Assembly: GCA_002384725.1 (NCBI GenBank)
Contig: DGBF01000076.1
Span: forward strand, 1 to 7,218
Reading direction: 5' to 3'
DNA: 7,218 bases
From: Flavobacteriales bacterium UBA4011
GTDB taxonomy: Bacteria > Bacteroidota > Bacteroidia > Flavobacteriales_D > Crocinitomicaceae
The notes under the pieces are model-generated. The model searched no databases. It had not been told where the DNA came from and worked only from the letters and a program-made list of their open reading frames with translations. The translations under genes were made by a program, and so were the position numbers. The first letter of the stretch is position 1; each line of letters starts with the position of its first letter. This document shows, in pieces, positions 1-7,218 of the stretch.

Positions 1-2
1 TA

Positions 3-710
3 ATGAAATACAAAAGAATTCTCCTAAAACTGAGCGGTGAGTCCCTTATGGGCGATAAACAGTTTGGAATCGACAATAAACGTTTGAGTTCGTATGCCGA
101 ACAAATCAAAGAAGTACATGAATCTGGCGTAGAAATCGCTATTGTTATTGGTGGAGGTAATATTTTCAGAGGTGTACAAGCCGAAGAAGGTGGAATGGAT
201 CGAACCCATGGTGATTATATGGGCATGTTGGCAACTATGATTAATAGTATGGCCTTGCAGGCAGCATTGGAGTCAGCTGGTGTGAAAACCAGATTGCAAT
301 CTGCCATAGAAATGAAAGAAATCGCTGAACCATTCGTTAGAAGAAGAGCCATGCGTCACCTTGAAAAAGGGCGTGTCGTGATTTTTGGAGCTGGAACAGG
401 CAATCCGTATTTCACAACAGATTCAGCAGCGGCGTTGAGAGCTATTGAAGTAAATGCAGATGCCATTTTGAAAGGAACGAGAGTTGACGGAATTTATACA
501 GCAGACCCATTTAAAGACCCTACAGCCACAAAGTACGACATGATAACCTATGATGATGCGTATGGAAAAGGATTAAAAATTATGGATATGACGGCGTTCA
601 CCTTGTGCAAAGAAAACAATTTACCAATTATCGTATTTGACATGGATACTCCAGGAAGATTAAAACAATTGTTGAACGGCGAACAAATTGGCACAATTGT
701 TCGTAATTAG
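3..710 (+). CDS. pyrH: UMP kinase (uridylate kinase)
   Basis: Cytoplasmic kinase that phosphorylates UMP to UDP with ATP, the step that commits pyrimidine synthesis to UTP and CTP. The 235-residue protein has the usual length for the bacterial PyrH branch of the amino-acid kinase fold. Visible motifs are KLSGES near residues 9-14 (phosphate-binding start), IGGGNIFRG at 49-57, the UMP-site segment [13 protein letters not shown] at 70-82, [20 protein letters not shown] at 128-147 and the nucleotide-site segment [13 protein letters not shown] at 157-169. The ATG lies only two bases inside the window, so its upstream region is not visible. The start fits because [11 protein letters not shown] is where family members begin. 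frr follows after 27 bases on the same strand, the common pyrH-frr order, and no terminator lies between them. Family knowledge says bacterial PyrH is controlled allosterically, often by GTP and UTP; nothing in this window tests that. Confidence 0.97.
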   Translation: MKYKRILLKLSGESLMGDKQFGIDNKRLSSYAEQIKEVHESGVEIAIVIGGGNIFRGVQAEEGGMDRTHGDYMGMLATMINSMALQAALESAGVKTRLQSAIEMKEIAEPFVRRRAMRHLEKGRVVIFGAGTGNPYFTTDSAAALRAIEVNADAILKGTRVDGIYTADPFKDPTATKYDMITYDDAYGKGLKIMDMTAFTLCKENNLPIIVFDMDTPGRLKQLLNGEQIGTIVRN

Positions 711-737
711 TTCATGAATTTAGATTAATACTTTATT

Positions 738-1301
738 ATGATTGAAGATTTAAATATGATATATGATGAATTCAAATCAGCTAACGATAAGTCGTTGGAA
801 AGATTGGAATTTGATTTGTCAAAAATACGCGCAGGTAAAGCGACTCCGTCAATGTTGAGTAGTGTGACAGTTGATTATTATGGTACGCAAACCCCATTGT
901 CTCAAGTGGCAAATGTGAATACTTTGGATGCTCGAACTTTGACGGTTCAACCTTGGGAAAAACCTTTGTTGAACGATATAGCAACGGGAATAATTAATGC
1001 TAACTTGGGTTTTGCGCCTCAGAACAATGGAGAGATGTTAATCATTAGCGTTCCGGCCTTGACGGAAGAGCGCAGAAAGGATTTGGTTAAGATTGCTAAG
1101 GCTGAATGCGAAAATATTAAAGTCGCTGTTAGAAATCACCGAAAAGATAGCCTGGATATGGTAAAAGATTTAAAGAACGATGGACTTTCAGAAGACATGA
1201 CAAAAGATGCTGAAGGACGAGTTCAAGAAATTACCGATGCTTATACAAAGAGAATTGATGATATGTTTGAATTGAAAGAGACGGATATCATGACAATATA
1301 A
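738..1301 (+). CDS. frr: Ribosome recycling factor
   Basis: Cytoplasmic translation factor that, with EF-G, splits the post-termination ribosome so that its subunits can be reused. At 187 residues it matches the roughly 185-residue family. Recognisable segments are KIRAGKATPSML at residues 29-40 (end of the first long helix), VDYYGTQTPL at 45-54 and SRTL-like DARTLTV at 64-70 in the small beta domain, PALTEERRKDL at 106-116, and VRNHRKD at 131-137, whose Arg132 corresponds to the conserved arginine of the long helices. The first ATG is preferred over the one at residue 7, because family members have about this many residues before the KIRAG motif. No Shine-Dalgarno sequence is present in the 27-base gap after pyrH. 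The gene is the last of its operon: a strong hairpin with a T tract begins 25 bases after the stop. Confidence 0.97.
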   Translation: MIEDLNMIYDEFKSANDKSLERLEFDLSKIRAGKATPSMLSSVTVDYYGTQTPLSQVANVNTLDARTLTVQPWEKPLLNDIATGIINANLGFAPQNNGEMLIISVPALTEERRKDLVKIAKAECENIKVAVRNHRKDSLDMVKDLKNDGLSEDMTKDAEGRVQEITDAYTKRIDDMFELKETDIMTI

Positions 1302-1326
1302 ACTCCCTCGAAACTAAATATTGAAG

Positions 1327-1365
1327 ATCCCTTTTTGTGACAGTTGTTGTAAAAAGGGATTTTTT
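1327..1365 (+). terminator. Intrinsic terminator of the pyrH-frr operon
   Basis: A perfect 10-bp inverted repeat, ATCCCTTTTT (1327-1336) and AAAAAGGGAT (1351-1360), encloses a 14-base loop. The loop itself can pair further through A-T, C-G and G-T pairs. Six T residues (1360-1365) follow at once, as expected for rho-independent termination on the plus strand. It starts 25 bases after the frr stop. On the other strand the hairpin is not followed by a U tract, so it should work in one direction only. Its T tract also contains the apparent old stop codon of the opposing OmpA-like remnant. Confidence 0.9.
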
Positions 1366-1474
1366 ATAGTATCAATATTTCAACTCGACGATTGGCTCTT
1401 TACTCTTCAGCGCGAGTTGGATTCTTGAAAACTGGTCTTGTGCCCCCATAACCTGTGGCTGTCAACTTTTTCAC
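1364..1474 (-). pseudogene. Remnant of an OmpA-family C-terminal domain
   Basis: Reading the minus strand from 1474 down to the TAA at 1364-1366 gives 37 codons that resemble the last part of an OmpA-like peptidoglycan-binding domain. The readable pieces are KKLTATGYGGTRPVFKNPTR, then AEE, a TAA stop at 1400-1402, and then RANRRVEILIL before the final TAA. The TxxGYG(x)2xP(x)2xN segment and the closing N-R-R-V-E-I motif are characteristic of the family. In intact genes the EE is followed by a residue such as Q or Y, so CAA or TAT changed to TAA would explain the internal stop. Upstream of about 1474 the frame no longer looks like OmpA, so most of the gene is gone. It faces frr, and its end overlaps the frr terminator. 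I see no start codon or promoter that would make it a real small gene. The rest of this intergenic region (1475-1568) holds no gene I can support. Confidence 0.8.
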
Positions 1475-1568
1475 AAATATAAAACAAAACACTATGTGTC
1501 TTATTGGTGAATCAACAGAGAATTCACATTAAATAGTTAATCAAGAATTATTCCAAATACGATTTAGA

Positions 1569-2975
1569 TTATAGCCTGATGGATAAGTTTCCAGATAAAT
1601 CCACAATTAGCTGAATCCCTAATGTTCCAATATTTAAGGTTGAAATATTGAAATCTGTCAATTTACCGCTGAAATAAGCAAATTGACCTTTTGATATTTC
1701 CATTGGAATGTTCAATTGCGTCTCAATTTCGTTTCGTGCCAATTCCAATTGTTCCGTCAAATCGTACAATGCTTTTTCTCGTAGAAGAGTCGTCAGTTTT
1801 TTGTCGAAAAGCCATTTTGCCGATTTCAAAATAGCATCCCGTGATCGAATATCGAATTCTAGATCAGGAAAACTAATAATATGTGTTTTGGAGTCGTAGG
1901 CTGGTGTTCCTATCAAGTACAGTTTGCCTTTTTTACTTCCAGTAAAAATTACTTCAAACAGCAACTTGCTGCCAACTGGGCCTAGCGCTTTTGCCGAAGT
2001 GATAATAATTTTTTTCTTTTTGTAGGGAATCACCAAATTATCCATGTTCTGACTCAAAATGGAATTGATACTGTCATATGAAGCAAGCGTAAGAATAGGA
2101 AGGCTGAAGTCCTTTTTAGATTTTATCTTCGTTAAAAAGGGTAGACTTTTCTTTGTTAAATTGATAGAATCTGTCGAAAAAACGGGACTTAAAACAAGAT
2201 TAACGGTTACGTATCCTTTTTGCTTTTTAAATGTGATTGGCTCCACATCAATTTCCTGAGGACGAAGATTTAAATAACCCATACCTTCCACCAGCATCGA
2301 TTCCTGAAGGGCGTCCCAAACTTCGGTAATCGTCGATTTCATGTCTACTGAAGCGATTTGCTCATCGATTTCATCCTCCATTTCAATTAAGGCGGTACTG
2401 ATCTCCTTTTCAATAATTTTTGAAGCGTCGTAATTGATAAAAGACAATTCGCAAGGATTGATAATATTAGTTTTCACCAAGGAGGTTTTACTCTTCAGTA
2501 AATAATTTGCTTCTAATGCTATTTTGCTTTCAAATCCTATTTGAATTTTTCTCAAAGGCTCTCCCACACCACAACTCACATAAATACGGGGTGTCAAGCA
2601 AAAAGGCCCACTACCAAAAGCTTCGGCGCATTTTGCACAATAGTTTGCCCGAATGTTATATTCCCCGTCAATGTTATACGTCATTGTGCTTTTATTGCCC
2701 TCAAACTGAATAGGCTCTCTTTTGAAATAATAGCTGTACGCAACGCCGTCGCATGGATCATCTTTCCCCCAAAATTTCGAGGGTATTTCTTTGTCCACCA
2801 AATCCAAATATGGTGTTAAATCAATTTCAATGGGCAATTTTAAAGCACCCGTTCTTTCTGGGACTTCTAGAAGTGCTGTTTCCGTAAAACTGGGTTGTTG
2901 TGGAACGATTGATCCGCATGAACCCATAGTTATTAATAGAACTAAGACCAATAAAATGGATAATATTAATTTCAT
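1569..2975 (-). CDS. DUF4403-like lipoprotein, cysteine-rich
   Basis: Predicted exported lipoprotein of 468 residues; its function is unknown. The start is the ATG at 2975, which opens directly into a signal peptide: MK, a hydrophobic run of Leu, Ile and Val (residues 3-15), then TMGSC with the probable lipidated Cys20. A longer reading from a TTG at 2993 would add only six residues before the signal and is unlikely. The mature protein is rich in beta-strand-like segments. Its last two thirds, including YLNLRPQEIDVEPITF (234-249), LYLIGTPAYD (352-361) and DILKSAKWLF-like AILKSAKWLF (381-390), resemble the Bacteroidota DUF4403 family by recall. Six more cysteines are all in the first half: 75, 113, 116, 126, 135 and 175, with a CAKC motif at 113-116, suggesting disulfides or a metal site. 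It is divergent from the thioredoxin-like gene, with 86 bases between them. No clear promoter, Shine-Dalgarno site or terminator was seen. Confidence is high for a gene and a lipoprotein, and moderate for the family name. Confidence 0.82.
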   Translation of the reverse strand: MKLILSILLVLVLLITMGSCGSIVPQQPSFTETALLEVPERTGALKLPIEIDLTPYLDLVDKEIPSKFWGKDDPCDGVAYSYYFKREPIQFEGNKSTMTYNIDGEYNIRANYCAKCAEAFGSGPFCLTPRIYVSCGVGEPLRKIQIGFESKIALEANYLLKSKTSLVKTNIINPCELSFINYDASKIIEKEISTALIEMEDEIDEQIASVDMKSTITEVWDALQESMLVEGMGYLNLRPQEIDVEPITFKKQKGYVTVNLVLSPVFSTDSINLTKKSLPFLTKIKSKKDFSLPILTLASYDSINSILSQNMDNLVIPYKKKKIIITSAKALGPVGSKLLFEVIFTGSKKGKLYLIGTPAYDSKTHIISFPDLEFDIRSRDAILKSAKWLFDKKLTTLLREKALYDLTEQLELARNEIETQLNIPMEISKGQFAYFSGKLTDFNISTLNIGTLGIQLIVDLSGNLSIRL

Positions 2976-3061
2976 TGGTTTAAAGTTAAACAATTATTAA
3001 AAGTGAACATATTTGCAGTGGGAAACTGTAATAACTTCGTATTATTGCTTAATATCGCTAA

Positions 3062-3661
3062 ATGGAAACGTTTTTATTGGATTGGGGTTTGTCACATACG
3101 ATGAGTAAAATTATTCCGTATGTATTGGTGATTCTTTTTGGGTTATTGCTGGCTATTCTCGTTTATCGTCGGTTCAAATCGGACAAAAGAATAGCAATCA
3201 CTTTGGGTCTTTTCTTCTTAATCACCCCTTTCATTGGTTATTTTACCGTGAATACTATTTATCAAGGTGATTTTTCAGATCAGGGGACAACCATTTCCAT
3301 TAAAAATTTGAAAACACAAACCATGAGAAATGGACTTTTGGTGTTAGCTCTGCCAGGCTGTGGCTATTGCATGGAATCTATCGAAGGGCTGAAAATCATG
3401 AAAAAAAGAAAGCCGAAACTCAAAATAGAATTTGATGTAATCGGTTTTCTCGCTGGTGAGGCAATTGGAAAATACGAAAAAGCGATAGACGGAAAATTCA
3501 AGGTCAAACAATTGAAAAATGACATTGAATTCACTGCCGTAACTGGAACAAGTTATCCCACTTTCATAATGATTGAGAACGGAAAGGCCGTCAAGTTTTG
3601 GACGAACAACCAATTTGGGGTTGTCGCGAAAGATAGAGTTGAGAATTTTGTGAGTGATTAA
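3062..3661 (+). CDS. Membrane-anchored thioredoxin-like protein
   Basis: A 199-residue membrane protein with a thioredoxin-like domain. Two hydrophobic helices lie at about residues 17-35 and 45-63. The loop between them, YRRFKSDKR, is strongly basic, so by the positive-inside rule it is cytoplasmic, and both ends of the protein, including the C-terminal domain, should be periplasmic. The redox motif is LALPGCGYCMES, with cysteines at 100 and 103 (CGYC). TSYPTFIMIENGK at 163-175 supplies the expected cis-proline (Pro166) before a beta strand. Between them lies a very basic helix, KKRKPKLK. The fold and motif point to thiol-disulfide exchange, but the substrate and direction (oxidation or reduction) cannot be read. 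No electron-donor transmembrane domain of the DsbD or CcdA type is nearby. The gene is divergent from the cysteine-rich lipoprotein and convergent with icd, whose stop codon is 10 bases away, with no terminator in that gap. Confidence 0.8.
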   Translation: METFLLDWGLSHTMSKIIPYVLVILFGLLLAILVYRRFKSDKRIAITLGLFFLITPFIGYFTVNTIYQGDFSDQGTTISIKNLKTQTMRNGLLVLALPGCGYCMESIEGLKIMKKRKPKLKIEFDVIGFLAGEAIGKYEKAIDGKFKVKQLKNDIEFTAVTGTSYPTFIMIENGKAVKFWTNNQFGVVAKDRVENFVSD

Positions 3662-3671
3662 CACTCGCCCA

Positions 3672-5988
<2,317 letters not shown>

Positions 5989-5995
5989 GCTATAT

Positions 5996-6574
5996 TTACA
6001 TATTCTCTGATAGGAAAACTAACATTTTGGCAATCGCTCGTCCGCGGTGAGAGATTTTGCTTTTTTCGGTCATTGTCATTTCTGCAAAAGTACAATTCGC
6101 CTCGTCTGGTTGAAAGATAGGATCGTATCCAAAACCACCGTTTCCCGAACGTTCCAGTGTTATTTTTCCTTTTACTATTCCTTCAAATTGCTGAAATTTT
6201 CCGTTCCAAAACAAGGAGATTATGGTTTTGAATTGGGCTTTCCGGTTTTGATTTTCATCTAATTTTTGCAACAACAAATCCATATTTGCTTCGCTATTTT
6301 TATCAATACCAGCGTATCGGGCAGAGTAGATCCCAGGTTCACCGTTTAGCGCTTCTACTTCAAGTCCAGTGTCATCTGAGAAACAATTCATTTTAAAGTG
6401 ATCCACGACAAATTGAGATTTGATGCGCGCATTTTCTTCTAAGGTAGAACCCGTTTCTGGAATCTCATCGTGCCAATTCAAATCAGATAAGGTTAATAAC
6501 TCAATTTTTTGGGGCAATTGAGCTGCAATTTCTTCTGCTTTGTGTTGATTATGAGTAGAGAAAATGATTTTCAT
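5996..6574 (-). CDS. rdgB: XTP/dITP diphosphatase (HAM1/RdgB family)
   Basis: House-cleaning enzyme that hydrolyses non-canonical purine nucleotides such as dITP, ITP and XTP to monophosphates and pyrophosphate, keeping deaminated bases out of nucleic acids. The 192-residue protein has the family's usual length and all hallmark motifs: FSTHNQHK at 5-12, the Mg-binding and catalytic segment SDDTGLEVEALNGEPGIYSA at 66-85 (Asp67 and Asp68), the base-recognition loop SGNGGFGYDPIF at 143-154, FAEMT at 163-167 and SHRGRA at 175-180. The ATG at 6574 is chosen because the THN motif must lie about seven residues from the start. The frame stays open upstream to an ATG at 6697, but that stretch does not look like family sequence. 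The start codon overlaps, as ATGA, the stop of the C-terminal frame of the broken upstream gene, suggesting ancestral translational coupling. No Shine-Dalgarno sequence is visible. Confidence 0.96.
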   Translation of the reverse strand: MKIIFSTHNQHKAEEIAAQLPQKIELLTLSDLNWHDEIPETGSTLEENARIKSQFVVDHFKMNCFSDDTGLEVEALNGEPGIYSARYAGIDKNSEANMDLLLQKLDENQNRKAQFKTIISLFWNGKFQQFEGIVKGKITLERSGNGGFGYDPIFQPDEANCTFAEMTMTEKSKISHRGRAIAKMLVFLSENM

Positions 6575-6893
6575 GATATAAAAAGTTGAGTATATTTTTC
6601 TTTGGAACCCATTTTGTAAAGTCGTCCCATTCTTTCCAGTGAATTGGCTTTGGTTATCCACATAAAAGGGCGAAACAGACGTGATATGAGCCGCCATCCT
6701 GATAAACGTACAAATGCACTACCGCGAATCCGACGGCAGAAATTAATTTGAAGTAAAACGTGGGTGAGAAATATTTAGCGCAGCTTTTTTCTCGAATACT
6801 GCTGTAATACCAAGCTGCAAGAATTACGACTATTCCAAGCCAGAGTATACATGATATGGCAGAAAAAACATCGAATTGGGTGAAACTATTCAT
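6571..6893 (-). pseudogene. Broken membrane-protein gene upstream of rdgB
   Basis: The minus strand from the ATG at 6893 encodes 79 residues ending at a TGA-free TAA stop at 6654-6656. Two hydrophobic segments (about residues 15-29 and 48-66) look like true membrane helices, starting MNSFTQFDVFSAISC and passing through YYSSIREK and FYFKLISAVGFAVVHLYVYQ. The last 13 or so residues after QDGGS look random. In another frame of the same strand, from about 6696 to a TGA at 6571-6573, protein-like sequence appears: WRLISRLFRPFMWITKANS, then LERMGRLYKMGSKEKYTQLF and IS. This looks like a genuine C-terminus, and its stop overlaps the rdgB start codon. The simplest reading is one gene that lost its middle by an out-of-frame deletion near 6690-6700; a simple frameshift in a short protein of about 110 residues is the alternative. 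I do not recognise the family, although the N-terminal part resembles polytopic Bacteroidota membrane proteins. The truncated 79-residue protein might still be made. Confidence 0.65.
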
Positions 6894-6909
6894 GGATTGT
6901 TATTAAAAC

Positions 6910-6938
6910 CAAAGATAAAAGATTTGTTGAGATTCAAA
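6910..6938 (-). promoter_or_regulatory. Possible Bacteroidota promoter for the rdgB transcript
   Basis: On the minus strand TATCTTTG (complement of 6910-6917) is an exact TAnnTTTG match, identical to the one in front of icd. TTTG (complement of 6935-6938) lies 17 bases upstream, at the short end of the allowed spacing. Another TTG (6940-6942) would give 22. It lies in the 45-base gap between the rlmH stop and the ATG at 6893, with an expected transcript start near 6904. It could drive the broken gene and rdgB independently of rlmH. Confidence 0.5.
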
Positions 6939-7218
6939 TCAACTATGATGATAAGGTTCACCCTTCAAAATGGTCATCGCTCGATAAACTTGTTCAAAAA
7001 ACAGCATTCGAATCATTTGATGCGAAAAAGTCATCTTCGAAAGTGCAATTTTACCGTTCGCTCGCGCATACAATTCAGCGGAAAACCCAAACGCTCCACC
7101 AATGATAAAAACAATCGTTTTACCGCCCTGATTGAATCTTTTTTGAAAGTATTCGGCAAATTGTTCACTGGTAAATTCTTTTCCTTTTTCGTCTAAAACT
7201 ACGACGTAATCCGAGCTT
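6939..7218 (-). CDS. rlmH: 23S rRNA pseudouridine-1915 N3-methyltransferase, C-terminal part
   Basis: Methylates the N3 position of pseudouridine 1915 in helix 69 of 23S rRNA, using S-adenosylmethionine, on the assembled ribosome. Only the last 92 codons are present: the 5' end runs off the right edge of the window, and the family is about 157 residues long. The visible part carries the SPOUT knot signatures: VVVLDEKGKEFTSEQFA near the left of the fragment, FIIGGAFGFSAELYARA (fragment residues 37-53, SAM-binding glycines), KIALSKMTFSHQMIRMLFFE at 56-75, and the conserved tail YRAMTILKGEPYHHS at 78-92, ending at a TGA (6939-6941). It is followed by the broken membrane-protein gene and rdgB on the same strand. 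The visible part looks intact. Confidence 0.95.
   Translation of the reverse strand, partial: SSDYVVVLDEKGKEFTSEQFAEYFQKRFNQGGKTIVFIIGGAFGFSAELYARANGKIALSKMTFSHQMIRMLFFEQVYRAMTILKGEPYHHS

Noticed and set aside
1507..1527. Inverted repeat GTGAAT / ATTCAC with a 9-base loop, 42-62 bases beyond the stop of the DUF4403-like gene, considered as its terminator.
   Set aside because: The stem is only 6 bp and AT-rich, and no U tract follows on either strand.
2541..2819. Plus-strand open frame of 92 codons inside the lipoprotein gene.
   Set aside because: It is antisense to a well-supported gene with a signal peptide, and shows no domain-like sequence or promoter.
3012..3047. Possible promoter for the thioredoxin-like gene: TTTG (3012-3015) with TAACTTCG (3032-3039) or TATTATTG (3040-3047).
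   Set aside because: Each -7 candidate has one mismatch to TAnnTTTG, and the spacings of 16 and 24 fall outside the usual range. This is too weak to annotate.
6575..6697. N-terminal extension of RdgB from the ATG at 6697 (41 extra residues).
   Set aside because: The family starts a few residues before the THN motif, and this stretch reads as protein-like sequence in a different frame.
6876..7196. Plus-strand open frame of 106 codons, rich in Lys, Arg and Phe.
   Set aside because: It lies antisense to the clear rlmH coding sequence and has no recognisable features.

Overview
This window looks like an ordinary chromosomal segment of a Bacteroidota bacterium, probably of the Flavobacteriales type. 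The evidence is a moderately AT-rich sequence, start codons without Shine-Dalgarno motifs, two perfect matches to the Bacteroidota -7 promoter element TAnnTTTG, a DUF4403-type lipoprotein and a monomeric NADP-dependent isocitrate dehydrogenase. The genus cannot be read from this sequence.

Layout. Left end, plus strand: pyrH (UMP kinase) and frr (ribosome recycling factor) form the end of a housekeeping operon, closed by a strong intrinsic terminator at 1327-1365. Just past it, on the minus strand, is a short decayed remnant of an OmpA-family C-terminal domain (1364-1474) with an in-frame stop codon. Next come two divergent genes for cell-envelope proteins: a cysteine-rich DUF4403-like lipoprotein (minus, 1569-2975) and a two-helix membrane protein with a thioredoxin-like CGYC domain (plus, 3062-3661). 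The right half is all minus strand, read from right to left: the C-terminal part of rlmH (cut by the window edge), a broken membrane-protein gene, rdgB (non-canonical purine NTP pyrophosphatase), and icd with its own promoter.

How the genes relate. pyrH and frr are classic translation/nucleotide neighbours. The DUF4403 lipoprotein has six cysteines in its exported part, and the divergent neighbour carries a probable periplasmic CxxC domain, so a link through disulfide chemistry is possible but unproven. The broken gene upstream of rdgB keeps its N-terminal part in one frame and what looks like its original C-terminus in another. That C-terminal frame still overlaps the rdgB start codon by ATGA, so the lesion sits inside what was probably a coupled operon.

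I found no mobile element, CRISPR array, tRNA or rRNA, and no clear new multi-gene system. The points most worth a second look are the two gene remnants and the lipoprotein/thioredoxin-like pair.
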